A stretch of 64,000 nucleotides of DNA from Symsagittifera roscoffensis (GCF_963678635.1 NC_087065.1:74287345-74351344); one strand, 5' to 3'; numbered from the stretch's first letter, positions 20,525 through 32,695 are shown. Numbers and translations are program-made. The notes: generated by a model not told the origin, from the letters alone.

Positions 20525-23500
20525 TTAAATTGAATTGAATCTCTCCCATATTCCGAAGAGAAAATTTTTTTCTGTCAAAACATCGACGACGAAATTTGAC
20601 GAATTTTCCTGACAAGTGCCGATATCACATGATCGTCCTTTGAGTCTTATTTTATCAATAACCCTTGTATCGGGCTTGAACGGCCAATCAGTTGTTCTCA
20701 ATATACTAGGGCCATTAACCCAGCTGCTTTCCTTGAGGGCTTCCGAAGAAATCCCTCGTGTACCGGTATCAGCTGGGTTATCACCGCTAAGTATGTGATG
20801 CCACTGATCAGTGGTGGTAGACTCCAGAATCTCACCAGTGCGATTACCAGCAAAAACGGGTAGTTTACTACAAGAGTGAAGCCACTGAAGAACAGTGGTA
20901 CTATCTGTCCACATGAAAATATCCGTAACTTTGAAAGTAAGACCTTTCAAAATTTCTTCTTTTAAGCGGGTTGCAAGAAGAGCCTCCTGAAGCTCTAACT
21001 TTGGAATAGAAAGCGCTTTCATAGGCGCGACGCGGGCTTTGCCAAACGCAAAGGCTAATTCGGTCTGATGAGAGCTAACAAGTCGCGCACGAAGGAAAGC
21101 GACGGCACAGAAAACATCCTGCGAACTATCACCGAACATGTGAAGTTCTCTTCGGTCGAAAGGTTCAGTGAAATAGCTGCGAGGTATTGTCAGAGAACCT
21201 AACAAATGAAGGCCTGAGTGCCACTCAAGAAATTGCTTTTTGATTTCCTCTGGCAGATCATCATCCCATTTTTGACCACTGATTCGCCAGATATCTTTTA
21301 ATAGAAGGCGAGCCTTTACGGTATACGGAGCCACTAACCCAATTGGATCAAAAACAGAAGAAACAAAACTCAACACAGTACGCTGAGTGATTGCTTTGTC
21401 TAGTGGACAATCAACCCCTCGACTAACGACTAAGGTATCTTTGACGTGACCCCACTTAAAACCGAGAACATGCGACGACTGGTCTGGACTCGCACAAATA
21501 TCTTTAACAGACGAATTGGACTCACGAATGTCCGGATCAAGAGCGGTTGTTACGTCGGGCACGTTGCTGACAAATTTTGTCAGACGAAACCCACCTGGTT
21601 TAAGCAACGAGATTAAATCCCTACCTAATTTCAAGGCTTCATCCCTGTTTTGAAAAGAATCCAGATAATTATCCATGTAAAATTTCTGGACAACAGCCAA
21701 AGCAGCTTCGGGGTACTCAGCTTGATTATCCGAAGCAGTCTTTTGCAAAGCAAAATTCGCACAAGTTGGCGAGTCACGAGCACCAAAAATGTGACGCGTA
21801 TATTGGTGAACTACCACACTTGATGTGGGGTCATCCCGCCACAAAAAACGAAGAGAAGGTTGATCTTCTTCACGGACTCCAACCTGTAAAAAAATCCCTT
21901 CAATGTCAGCTGAAACGGCGTATTTATGCTGACGGAATCTTAAAAGTACAAAAATGAGGTTTTGAAGGAGATTCGGGCCAACCAACAGAGATTTGTTCAG
22001 GGAAGCGCCATGACACTTCGATGCCCCATTGAGGACTCGGCGCACCTTACCGGGTTTATTCGGGTTCAACAGCGGGTGATGCGAGAGATACCACTCACGA
22101 TCGGCTCGTGATTTGGGATCGTGTGCCTTAACGGTTATGACATATCCTTTTTGTATATTTTCTCTAATTGTTTCGGCGTTTTTTTCACGGAGCGACGGAT
22201 CCTTATCTAGCCTCTTTTCCAAAGACTTTAATTGAGCTAAGGAGGAAAAATAGTTATTCGGTAAAGTACTTTCCTTATCGTTCCAAAGCATTGGTACAAT
22301 GTACCTCTCACCATCGTGAAAGGTATCATTTTTCAGATCGGACGAAACGCGTTTGTCGGCGGCGGAACGGGCATCTACCTGCTTGAAGGCTCCATATGAC
22401 TCCAACTCGTACCAAGTTTTAATTTGGTCCGCAAGAGACATGTGTTCGACAATACACTTAAAGCAAGACGAGTTCGAATTAAAGGACGGCGGTAACGGAC
22501 CACTTAAAACCCAACCTATCGGAAGGCGTACGGCGCACGGTGAAATAGAGTCCTCCCCCAGAAGGTACTCAACGGGTCTTATGGCATGGTGGAAAACCTG
22601 TCCAATAATTATTTCGACGTCCTCATACTTATAATGTCTAAGTTTGATCGGAGCCAACTGCGGGTATTTTTCCTGTAATTCAGGAATGCTTATGCTATCC
22701 GATCCAATACGAATATGATCCTTAACATAAGCTCGAAAAGAAAACAAAAATTCACTATTATTCGTTTCGGCGGAAACATGAAAACTTACATGCTGAGTTT
22801 TCATCAAGCTCGTGGAATTGAATCCATTTATGGTGAGGTTAACGGGAGTGCCAACCAAATCGAGGCGTTTTACGAGATCGGCGGATACCCATGAGTGCGT
22901 ATAAGCACTATCGCAAAGAGCTAGGGCATTAGTAATCGTCGCATCTGAAGAGACGGCGAGTGATGCAACTGGCAGGAGGCCTTTAGTTGACTCCTGGCTA
23001 TGAATATCGCCGACGGCAGCGTTAGTCGATACATGTTTAGTGTTTGCGTTACCTGACGCCGGGGAACTTTTAGTATCTTTAGGAGGAAAAATTTTCTCCG
23101 CTCCATGTAAGAGCACGTTGTGTGTGCTTTCACAATCTGGCTTGGGGCACTTTCTGGCCTTGCTACAATTACGAAAACTAGGATTGCTCTGTAAACACGC
23201 AAAGCAAAGTTTTTGTTCGGCTACATGTTTTGCTCGCTGCGTAGCGTTTTTCTCTTTGAATACGGCGCAATTCCAAAGAGCGTGTCGACCTTTACATACT
23301 GAACATGGAGGGTACTTTGGTTTTTCCTTAGTGTTATTACTTACATTTGCGTTACTAGCAAACACTTTCGTACCTACTTTTTGCTTAACTGCTTCTTCAG
23401 ACTTACCCTTAGAATTGATCGTTTTAAGCCGTTCATGTCCCTCCGCTGTTTCCTTAAGCCATTCGTTGAAATCTAGCAGAGTTGGTCTATGCCATTGGCG

Positions 23501-25105
23501 TCCTACGGTTTGCATTGACCATGCCTCCTTAAGGTTCGGGGGAAGCTTACTCACAGCTTGATTCAGTAAGTTAACACTTTTCAGGTCGTCGTTAAAAGAC
23601 AGGGACTTGAATACGGCAACAAGTCCAGAAATTGCAGAGGAAAATCCAATTACATTTTCCGAGTTATGCATTTTCAGCGGCAGAAAATTACTCAATTCAT
23701 CTAGATGAACCTCTACTACAGCATGCGGCTGCCCGAACTTTCTTTGAAGAGTTGCTAATGCGTCTTTATATAGTACTCCGCTATAGCTATACTCAGCGAT
23801 TGCGGATTTTGCTTTACCCACTAAGAGCGTTTTCAGATAGGTAAGCTTTTCATCGTCACTGAGTATGGCTGAATTCACCGTCGATGTGAATTGCCCAAAC
23901 CACTCATGCCAATTAAGTGGGTTGCCATCGAACTGGGTCAGCTTCCACTCAGGGAGATGATCTTTTCGGCTGTGCATGAGTATATTAACCAACTCTCGTG
24001 TCGAAAGTGGACGCTCGACGTCTGCACCAGGTGAATTTCCGGGAGTTGGCTCTGTGTAACTCGAAAAGTTACCGTAACAATCAGGAACGAACGTTTGATT
24101 AGCATGTGAAAAATTTTCAGGCTGTGCAAAGAACACAGTCCCTCCACTTGTGTAAGGAACAAAATTATTCGGAGGAGCAATCGGAGTTACTGCGGAAAAA
24201 ACAGTTGTCGAAGGAATGTAGTGTTGTTGAGCTGACAATAAAGGAGCAGCAACAGCTGGTCTCCACAAATTACTATAAGGATTATAGTGGTCACTTGAAA
24301 AATTATAACTACTAACGGGAACACCCATATGTTGTTGTGATGGGACTACAGGTGCTTGGTAGCTAGCTACTACTGACCCTGTAGTGTGATGACTTAAAGA
24401 AACATGATTAACTGCTGTTGATGCAGGAACGAACGGTGCTTCACCAGAAGGACCTTCTGCAGATGTTGTCGGAGCAAAATTTTTTTCAGAAGTTACCGGG
24501 ACTACTGAACCTGTGTTTGGGTTGCCTAGCACCGGATGAGTGGACAAAAAAGTTTGCTGAGGCAAATTATTAGAAACAGGTTGAATGACCTGTTGTAACC
24601 CTACTGGATTGTTAACGGAAACCTGCAATCGGACCAAATTCGACAAATTATGTTGTTGTCCGTGAATGTGGTTACTGTAATACAATCCCGGATCACTAGA
24701 AGCTGCCTGGCCATTATTCACTCCTGTAAAACTTGATGAGACGAAGTAATTTGTTGATGCAGGATAAAGTGCCTCAGGAGCTGTTGAACAAACGTGCTGC
24801 TCTTGACTGGGAACTACAACAGCATCAGGCTGATTGTGGTCGACAGATTCGACCCAGTGACGCGTACGATCTTTTTCGTCTATTGTTAGTTGTGGAGAAG
24901 TTCGAGTTAAACCACTTTCCTCAGCATTCTCGCTGATTTCCGACAACTCATCTTCTAGCTCAAGCCCTTTCAACTCAATTTCTGCCAGTTTTTTTCTGTG
25001 TTCTTCAGCCAATTCTTCCAACTCTAATCTGCTTTGTTGTTCTTTCAGCCTTAATGATACCTTTGCCTGCCTCTCAAGTTCTTCTTGTTGTTTCTTTAAA
25101 ATCAT
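20525..25105 (-). pseudogene. gag-pol: BEL/Pao gag-pol (gag, protease, RT, RNase H)
   Basis: 1,526 open codons. Order, with approximate residues: charged coiled coil (1-70); long Gln/Ser/Pro/Asn linker (to 370); capsid-like DUF1759-type region starting LPEWKLTQFDGNPLNWHEW (about 383); Cys-rich knuckles CSVCKGRHALWNC and CFACLQSNPSFRNC (about 600-650); retropepsin-like domain with CDSAYTHSW (about 728), where family members usually have DSG; RT with YMDNYLDSF (about 1145), where YxDD is usual; then RNase H. The next codons after the TAA at its end continue the same protein, so the stop is a disabling mutation. The start at MILKKQ is probably not the true gag start. Confidence 0.9.
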
Positions 25106-25230
25106 TAAATCACGCTTTTATTCTCAGAAAATGTTTTCGACGGAGCGGCGGTATAACTAGATTTCTGAGAACCCGATTGCTGATTTCGACTTCTTCGATG
25201 CGACAACTTAGAGCGGGTATCTGTTTTATG

Positions 25231-25629
25231 CTACCGGGGTTTTTCACTTTTTTCAGAATGATGAGAAACTTTTGAGCTGCTATCTATTTTGTCCGGCTCT
25301 GTTACTGCCTCAAAACTTGTTTTGGATGTGATAGCTTCCTGCAGAACTTTATCGTTGCTTTGAGTCCACTTATGAAGCCACATATCCTGTGCCGGTATCA
25401 ATTCGTCGGGATTGGCACTTTTTGCAGCCATATCAATCATCTCACTATTTATCTCGACCGCTTGTTCTATATAGTTCCTACATTTTTCAATATAAGTATC
25501 AATTTTTGAGCAACGACTCTGACTCTCTATGTATTATAAAATTATTTCATGGCATTTATAAATATCGTTTTCGAGATTGCTACGTTTCGCAAACAACTTC
25601 TTAGTTTTCTTCTGAAACTTAACTTCCAT
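25231..25629 (-). pseudogene. gag: BEL/Pao gag N-terminus, broken
   Basis: An ATG at 25629 (MEVKFQKKTKKLFAKRS...) opens a basic, helix-rich head. A stop interrupts it near 25540. A continuation (CRNYIEQAVEINSEM... ending SEKSEKPR) is in another frame up to 25231, and the main gag-pol frame lies in a third. Composition fits the coiled-coil head of BEL/Pao gag. Confidence 0.6.
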
Positions 25630-27162
25630 GCTTAATAATTTCAGAAATAAACGACTCTCAGAAAATACTGTATTTTCACTCAAGTAAATCCAAAAATACT
25701 TTTACCTGGCGTTAAAGTTAAAACTTAAGCCGCGCTTTGTGGAACAAGTCTCTTTCACGCGTTTTTGAGACGGGGCGGATAGCATACAGAGCGCGTGATC
25801 CAAGGAACTAGCCCCTAGAATGAATACCATACACTTAAGAGACCTATGCGACTGCTACGTTACGCTTAAGTACCAATGTGGTGGGGAAATTTAGTAGGTC
25901 GGTTGAACTTCAACAACACACATGGAGTAAACCTGAGGATGAAAGAATTCAACTTAACTCACTTAATATCACCGAACCTGACCACTTAACATTAGTGTCG
26001 CGCAACGAAGTCAATTATCGGACGGGCTGAAACGGCCTATATTTACTTGAAGCGCACTGGCTTTCAGTTGTGGGTGGGGGATCAGGCAAACACAAGCGGA
26101 AAAAACCTGAGGATGAAAAAACTCAACTTAATTTGCCTGATATTTCGCTACCAGACCACTTACCATAAGGTTGGAGTCATGTTACAGCACAGTTTCGCAG
26201 AATTAAGGGGACGTTTTGACGTTTTTTTTTGGAAATTTTTTACTTTTTTTTCCCAACATTTTTCGGAAAATTTTGGTCAGCAGGTTCGAGTCGTAAACCA
26301 ATCCAAAAAACTAGTCCAGTACCTCTTGTCTATGTTCCGTTTTTTCTGGATTTTCAATCCGTTCACAATTACCCAAAAATTTGTGGTATCGCGAAAATTA
26401 ACACTTGTAGCTTGCTTTGAGTTGGGATACACAATAAGACATTAACACATCGTACGTAATTTTATTGCAAGTTTGTAAAAATTAGAATAGTCTTACAGTT
26501 TTGGAGATTGGGCGGTCACCGGATCCTGCAGAGTTTCGGTCGCTAACAAGACGTCTGTACGAAAACTGGTGGCCTCACTGTTCCCCCCGCGAGCAGAAAA
26601 TCTGTTGTTGACCACAGTTCTGTTTTTTGCAGTAATCGGGGTTGAACACAATCATGCTGTCCGGCACAGGTTTTCTGACGTGTTTCCTTTTTTGAAACCC
26701 TCTGATCAACACTCAGAACTGCTGTCGTTCACCTCAATAAATTGCTGCTCGTCAAACAGAGTTAGTTTCTGAAGATTGGCGACACAGGAGAGACGTGCAG
26801 TCGCAAACAGGCTTTCTGAATTGCAGCTAACCTTGATCACGGTTCAGAATATCTCTCGTTGACTTGCATTCTCGAATTTTTGTCTTTTTCCTATAATAGT
26901 CTCGCCCGTGTCCTTCATTTTTTATAAATCTTATGCGTTAAGACTGATTGAATTCGTCGGACTGATCGTCGGAATGAAGATCCCAAACTGAAGATTTTGT
27001 GTTTAGGTCTAAGTTTAGCTGCTGCTTTGTTCTCGATATTGGAGGCATCTACTGTTGTCTGCCTGTATTGCCCTGTGTGATGATTTGCCTGCTAATCGGA
27101 GTGCAGTAGTGGACGGGGATTCCTTGTTCACAAAGAAAAGGTCCATTGTGGGGCGCCAAAAT
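25630..27162 (-). other. BEL/Pao 5' untranslated leader
   Basis: About 1.5 kb between the 5' LTR and gag on the minus strand. A segment near 25900-26010 is loosely repeated at 26055-26160, sharing AACCTGAGGATGAAA and the CAACTTAA...ATAT block. No gene seen. Confidence 0.6.
27141..27159 (-). other. Primer-binding-like site of the BEL/Pao element
   Basis: On the element strand TGGCGCCCCACAATGGACC starts three bases (TTT) inside the 5' LTR. The priming tRNA is not identified. Confidence 0.55.
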
Positions 27163-27639
27163 GTGCGCTCAATCTCCACCCTTCGTGATAAAATCTGTTT
27201 TCCAAACACTTGAATAATAACGAGTATTTTATCGGGAAAATAACGATATTTTTAACAAGCTTTTTTATTGTTATCGGTAACATCGGCCACAAAAACTGCA
27301 TAACTCAAAGCAAGCTGCAAAAATGGCCAGTATTTGTCCTTGAGACAAAATGCTCTTTTGAAGGTCAGCCTTAATCAAGGCTGAACCAAATTAGAGGGAA
27401 AAGACGGTTAAAAAGAGGTTTTGGGGGGATTGAACCTGGTTACGGAGCATCCCATCAAGTTCGGTGCATATTCGAGTTCTAGAAAGGAAATGACCTAGTC
27501 GGGATTCGAACCGGCGCCGAACCCGCCGGGACGCACCCTGTATACGCTTGGCTACTTTCCCTATATGCATTTACATTTTGGTTCAATTTTATATGCATTT
27601 ATACTCTCGCACCTTTGCGTTTATATTTGCGCTGCAACA
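27163..27639 (-). repeat. 5' LTR of the BEL/Pao element
   Basis: 477 bp, TG...CA on the element strand. Differs from 18626-19103 at only a handful of positions. TCTGG follows at 27640-27644. Confidence 0.95.
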
Positions 27640-27644
27640 TCTGG

Positions 27645-28210
27645 AAAATCTTTTTCAAAAACGCTCCAAAGTATGTTTTTTCTATTGCACTTTCTGTTGC
27701 CACTAAAAATTTCAAGTTTAGTAAGTTAGCATCCTAGGAAATGTTCACTATTTTTTCATCAAATTGATATTTTCATCTTTTTGTTTGTGTTGGAGATCTA
27801 ATTTCAGGTCGTTTTCAAAACATTGTACATGCAAGACCATTAAATTTGTTGACTCAAGATTTGAGGAAACAGGGTCTTTATCATCTCAAATTATGGGTTT
27901 GCGTAATAAGTCTTATGAAAGACAACTTTCCTTTTCGGCTAAAAAATTCTGTCAAAATTTCTCGTTAAAAAGTCAAAATTTGTTTGTAAAAAAACCACAT
28001 TTATTCCGTCGAGCACAATTATTCCGTCTTTTTCTTCGAAAAATGTATCTGCTTCGGTGGTATTTTTCAACAATTAGCCCTTGGCGTTGTTTTAGGTTTT
28101 TTTTTTATTTTTGCGTACATGCTTTAGAAAGCCTTCTTTTTTATCTCTCAAGGATGTCCTGGAAAAATTCAAACAGTTTGTTCATGCAATCAATAACAGA
28201 TACTTCAATA
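27645..28210. other. Intergenic between BEL/Pao and the cassette gene
   Basis: AT-rich. No gene supported; the plus-strand open frame here has no recognisable features. Confidence 0.4.
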
Positions 28211-28223
28211 TTTATTTTTTATT
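28211..28223 (-). other. Polyadenylation signals of the cassette gene
   Basis: Two AATAAA hexamers on the minus strand (28211-28216 and 28218-28223), about 120 bases after the stop codon. Confidence 0.6.
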
Positions 28224-28341
28224 TAAGATAGCATGTAGTTTATGAACTATTATCACACATTTTTGTCTTACAATAAGCATAACTGTACTTAAACTGGCCT
28301 TTATATGTGGTTTTGTCATTCGAGTTCTGACTATTATCACT

Positions 28342-28718
28342 TTAGCGCTCACTAATAAAATCGTCGTTGGGTTCGTCGGTTTTTTCGTTTTTAGGATCTC
28401 CTTCGGCCAACAATTGCTCGGATAAGAGTGGGCCGGTGATTCCGTCCTCAGGATCACTTGGGTTTTGCTGTTGACCTTGAACAACAGCGGCTTGTTTTTC
28501 AGCATCATTCTTTACTTCGGGTTCTTCGACTGTTTCTGGTTCTGTGTCAGTTTTTCTTTCACTTATCTCTTCGGCTGAATGACCGGTATTATTTGCAATT
28601 TCGTCATGCTCTTCTTCAGTTTTAGGCTGTTTTGGTTGTTCGTCTAATTGGTTCTGTTCGGTTTCCACGTGAGTTTGATCATTATTGATAATTTGATCAT
28701 CTTCTACTGGCGTTAAGC
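28342..28718 (-). CDS. Last exon of the cassette-repeat gene (acidic tail)
   Basis: Acceptor GATTCAG|GC. The exon completes the codon left open (phase 1) by exon A5 and runs 124 codons to a TAA. The peptide is strongly acidic and disordered-looking, rich in Glu, Asp, Gln, Asn and Pro, with no recognised domain or TM segment. From B1 onward the exons seen here would give about 660 residues. The function is unknown. Composition throughout (Gln, Asn, Pro, Ser, Gly, Tyr repeats) suggests an extracellular structural or mucin-like protein, but that is inference. Confidence 0.7.
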
Positions 28719-28946
28719 CTGAATCAGTATTTATTATTTTTAAAAAAGTAAAAAAACAAGCATCTAAAAGTGACATTTTAAAACAAATTTTAAATTGTTT
28801 CGATGAGCATTTTTTTTATTGTTGAATTTTTTTGCTTCATTGTCTGTCGTTAATCAGGATTTTATGTCTCTCGTAATACATTTTTGGCTAAATTGATTAA
28901 TTTTTCTCTAACTGAACTATGATTGATAATGTGAATAAGTACTGAC

Positions 28947-29112
28947 CTGAAGTGTATTTTTCATTTTCATAAGTATCAAGTCCTCTTGGCTCCTCCCTCA
29001 AGAAGCCATAAGTAGCCACTCCCGGATTTTGGAAGTTGTTCTTTTTTGGCTGATGTTCAGTCTGCTCGCTCGGCATCTCAGAGTTTGCACTGCGGATGGC
29101 CAAAGAATTTTC
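28947..29112 (-). CDS. Cassette exon A5
   Basis: 166 nt, acceptor CAG|GAA, donor TCAG|GTCAGT. Encodes ENSLAIRSANSEMPSEQTEH then a diverged NFQNPGVATYGF segment. It is the most diverged A exon and joins the acidic last exon in phase. Confidence 0.7.
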
Positions 29113-29393
29113 CTGTCGGAAATTAGGTCAACATGAAGTTTTTAAACAAAAAGGGAAACTTTGTGTTTAATAATTGTCTTTTCGATTTGAGCTTTGTGAG
29201 AAATTAGCTTTGCTTTTCATTAATCAAAATTTAAATTAGAAAAATGACATGTTGAAAAAACGCAAACCACAAGGATATTTCAAAAATTCATAGAGACGCG
29301 AAGACTCGCGGACGCATTCTTGTATAAAAAACATATGCTTCAATTTTTAACGACAGAAAAATTTTATGTAAAAAAACATCCTTAAAAACTAAC

Positions 29394-29557
29394 CTGCGTT
29401 GATGCTGTTGGCGCAACTGAAACTTCGAAAATTGTCGCTGGCCCTAAACCGACTGACTGATCAGAGCTCATGGGCTCCTGAGTCTGCAATGATTTGGGGA
29501 CAGACATGAACATATCAATTCCGGTCCGGTCATTACCTGCGGTGCTGTATCCATAAC
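29394..29557 (-). CDS. Cassette exon B5
   Basis: 164 nt, acceptor GAAG|GTTATGG, donor GCAG|GTTAGT, phases 1 to 0. Encodes GYGYSTAGNDRTGIDMF and a Ser/Pro/Gln-rich tail. Confidence 0.7.
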
Positions 29558-29886
29558 CTTCACCAATAAAAAAAGTATTAGGTGCATATCAATAGCATAA
29601 ATTTTTTGTTATATTTGCGCCCCCCCTCCCCAGTCAAGCAATTTAAGATTCGAGGTCCACCTTGAACTATGTTAATTTCATAGCTCAAAAATAACAAAAA
29701 CACAAGGGTTTGCTGAAAAACTTGTTGATTAGTCATAATTTTACTTAAAAACGTGAAACATTTTTCTTAGAGCTGAAAGAATTTTGTTAGAGATAATATA
29801 AAATACAGGATGAGTCAGGATGATCAAACTGATATTGTTCGAAAACTGAAGGATTTCAATTGTATCAAAAACTGAAATTTACTGGC

Positions 29887-30055
29887 CTGAACTGTTCGCA
29901 TCGCGTGGGTACGCATGGTGTTGATTTGGTCCTTCTACCATGAAGCCAAAAGTAGCGAATCCTGGATTTTGAAAATTATAGTTTCTTTTCTGCTGGTTTT
30001 TGTTTTGTTCGCTCGGCATTTCAGTATTTGGGTCGTTGTATGTCAAAGAGTTTTC
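29887..30055 (-). CDS. Cassette exon A4 (GC donor)
   Basis: 169 nt. Acceptor AACAG|GAAAAC. The frame-compatible donor reads TCAG|GCCAGTAA, a GC-AG intron. Using the nearby CCA|GTAA instead would break the frame with B5. Encodes ENSLTYNDPNTEMPSEQ and the NFQNPGFATFGFM core. Confidence 0.68.
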
Positions 30056-30313
30056 CTGTTACAAAGAATTAGTTTACCTATCAATCCGAAAGTTTTTTTT
30101 GGGACAAAAAGTTTTTCACTCTTGCGTTTTTGAGGGTGTCATTTTGAATTGAGCATGGCAATTAAATTTTACACTCAGATAAACCAAAATGCGAGTGATT
30201 CTAATCTTGAATCGCAAGGTAGTCAAAGGTTCTAACAATTATGATCAATTAGTTTGCAGTAAAATTATTGACATCTTCAGAAGCTTTTATACCGAAAATC
30301 TTCAAAGGCTAAC

Positions 30314-30477
30314 TTGGGTTGTTGATGATGGCGCAGTTGAAACTTCGGTTATGGTCGCTGGCCCAAAAGCGATTGATTGATCAGAGTTCATGGACTCCTG
30401 AGTCTGCGATGATTCGGGAACAGGTATGAACATATCACTTCTCGTCCGGTCATTACCTGCGGTACTGTATCCATAAC
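30314..30477 (-). CDS. Cassette exon B4
   Basis: 164 nt, same boundaries and length as B3 and B5; donor CAA|GTTAGC. Confidence 0.7.
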
Positions 30478-30797
30478 CTTCACCAAAAGAAAGTTTAGTT
30501 GCATGTCAATAGCATAAACTTGGTATATTTGCGCCCCTTTCCTTAGGCTATTTAAATTTCGAGGTCCACCGTGAGCTATGTTCATTCCTTAGCTCAAAAA
30601 AAAACAAAAACAAGAGTTCGCTGAAAAGCTTGTAGGTTAGTCATAATTTTACTTAAAAACGTGAACCATATGTTTTTCTTAGAGCATAAAGAGTTCTGTT
30701 AGGGATAATTCGATATAGAGGATAAGTCAAAATGATCAAACCGATAAAATTCAAAAAATAGGGATTTCAGTTGTATCACAAATTGAAAATTACTGGC

Positions 30798-30966
30798 CTG
30801 AACTGTTCGTATTGCGTGGGTACGCATGGTGTTGATTTGGTTGTCCTCCCATGAAGCCGAAAGTAGCGTCTCCTGAATTTTGGAAATTATAGTTTTGTTT
30901 CTGCTGGCTTTCTGTTTGTTCGCTCGGCTTTTCAGTATTTGGGTCGTTGTACATCAAAGAGTCTTC
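30798..30966 (-). CDS. Cassette exon A3 (GC donor)
   Basis: 169 nt, open throughout. Acceptor ACAG|GAAGAC, donor TCAG|GCCAGTAA. Encodes EDSLMYNDPNTEKPSEQ and the YNFQNSGDATFGFM core. Confidence 0.68.
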
Positions 30967-31348
30967 CTGTTACAAAGAAGTAGTTTGCCTATAAATACCG
31001 ACAGTTTTTTGGGACAAAAGTTTTACCTCCTGCGTGTACTTTTCCCTTGAAACTTGCAAGGACGGCTAGACCGCGGGACCAAGTTATTGAATTTGTCTTT
31101 TTGAGTTGAGCATGGTAATTTTTTTTCTAAATTATTGTTACACTCAATTAATCCACCTCGGGAGAGATTCTAATCTTGAATCGCAAGGTAGACAAATGTT
31201 ATAACAATTATTATCAATTATTTTACTTTATAATAACTGACATCTTCAGAAGCTTTTATAAAAGTTATAAAAGTTATTATCAATTAGTTTGTAGTATAAT
31301 AATTGACATATTCAGAATTTTTCATAACAAAAATATGCAAAAGCTAAC

Positions 31349-31512
31349 TTGATTTGTTGATGACGGCGCAATTGAAACTTCGGTAATGGTCGCTTGCCCA
31401 AAAGCGGCTGATTGATCAGAGTTCATGAGCTCCTGATTCGGCGATGATTCGGGAACAGGTATGAACATATCATTTCCGGTCCGGTCATTACCTGCGGTAC
31501 TGTATCCATAAC
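31349..31512 (-). CDS. Cassette exon B3
   Basis: 164 nt, phases 1 to 0, donor CAA|GTTAGC. Encodes GYGYSTAGNDRTGNDMF. Confidence 0.7.
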
Positions 31513-31837
31513 CTTCACCAAAAAAAAGTTTAGTTGCATGTCAATAGCATAATTTTTAGTATATTTGCGCTCGCTCCCCCCAGTCAAGCATTTTAAGATT
31601 CGAGGTCCACCGTGAACTATGTTCCTTTCTGAGCTCACAAATAACGAAAACAAGGGTTCGCTGAAAAGCTTGTAGGTTAGTCATAATTTTACTTAAATAC
31701 GTGAACCATATGTTTTCCTTAGAGCATAAAGAACTCTGTTAGGGATAATTTGATATAGAGGATAAGTCAAAATGATCAAACCGATAATATTCAAAAAATA
31801 GGGATTTCAGTTGTATCACAAATTGAAAATTACTGGC

Positions 31838-32005
31838 CTGAACTGTTCGTATTGCGTGGGTACGCATGGTTTTGATTTGGTTGTTCTCCCATGAAGCCGA
31901 AAGTAGCTTCTCCTGGATTTTGGAATTATAGTTTTGTTTCTGCTGGCTTTCTGTTTGTTCGCTCGGTATTTCAGTATTTGGATTGTTGTACGTCAAAGAG
32001 TTTTC
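31838..32005 (-). CDS. Cassette exon A2, one base shorter than its sisters
   Basis: 168 nt to the TCAG|GCCAGTAA site, against 169 in A3 and A4. One A is missing in the TATAATTTCCAAAAT stretch (GGAATTATAG versus GGAAATTATAG on the plus strand). This shifts the frame and replaces the FQNPG core. Using the GT donor four bases further (CCA|GTAA) would give 172 nt and restore the phase into B3, but with a different second half. Could be a decayed exon or a sequencing error. Confidence 0.5.
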
Positions 32006-32321
32006 CTGTTACAAAGAAGTAGTTTACATATAAATACCGAGAGTTTTTGGGACAGAAAGTTTTTGACTCTTGCGCGTACTTTTCCCTTGCAACTTGCAAG
32101 GACGGTTAGATCGCGGGATCAAGTTATTGAGCTTGTATTTTTGAGTTGAGCATGGTAATTTTTTGCTAATTAAATGTTACACTCAATTGATCCACCTCCG
32201 GTGTGATTCTAATCTTGAATCGCAAGGTAGACAAAGGTTATAAAAGTTATTATCAATTAGTTTGTAGTATAATAATTGACATACTCAGAATTTTTCATAA
32301 CAAAAATTTTCAAAAGCTAAC

Positions 32322-32452
32322 TTGAGTTGTTGACAACGGCGCAGTTGAAAATTCGGCAGTGGTCACTGGCTCAAGACCAACTGATTGACCAGGGTGCTTG
32401 GGTTGCTGAAGGCTTTCGGTCTGGTCATTACCTGAAGAGTTGTATCCAAAAC
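32322..32452 (-). CDS. Cassette exon B2 (short form)
   Basis: 131 nt, phases 1 to 0. Acceptor TCAAG|GTTTTGG, donor CAA|GTTAGC. Encodes GFGYNSSGNDQTES and HPGQSVGLEP. Lacks the middle part of other B exons. Confidence 0.65.
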
Positions 32453-32695
32453 CTTGACCGGCTGAACACAAAAAAACAATAATTGAATGTCGTTAGGAAT
32501 TGATAACATCGAGCGATGAAAAAGAGTCTCGTGCATCCGTGCCTCCTAGTACAGAAATTTAAGGTTTGAGGGCCTACCGTTAGCCTTGTTCATGAATTCT
32601 AATCTAATAATAGAAATTGCATGCCATTTTCAACTAAAGAACAAGGAACTCACAGAACAGCTCAGTAGCGACCACTATTTCAATTCTGACTGCCT

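Larger units (their letters stand above)
18626..27639 (-). mobile_element. BEL/Pao LTR retrotransposon, full length, minus strand
   Basis: 9,014 bp with LTRs of 478 and 477 bp, a TCTGG target duplication, a polypurine tract and a primer-binding-like site. The coding region reads coiled-coil gag, zinc-knuckle region, aspartic protease, RT, RNase H and an HHCC/DDE integrase, the normal BEL/Pao order. A long frame of 1,526 codons is interrupted from its continuation by one in-frame TAA. The gag N-terminus is broken, and the RT and integrase active sites deviate. It lies just beyond the 3' end of the minus-strand cassette gene, in the same orientation. Confidence 0.96.

Noticed and set aside
26047-26772. 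Plus-strand frames of 132 and 67 codons
   Set aside because: They lie antisense in the BEL/Pao leader, lack motifs and are best seen as chance frames.
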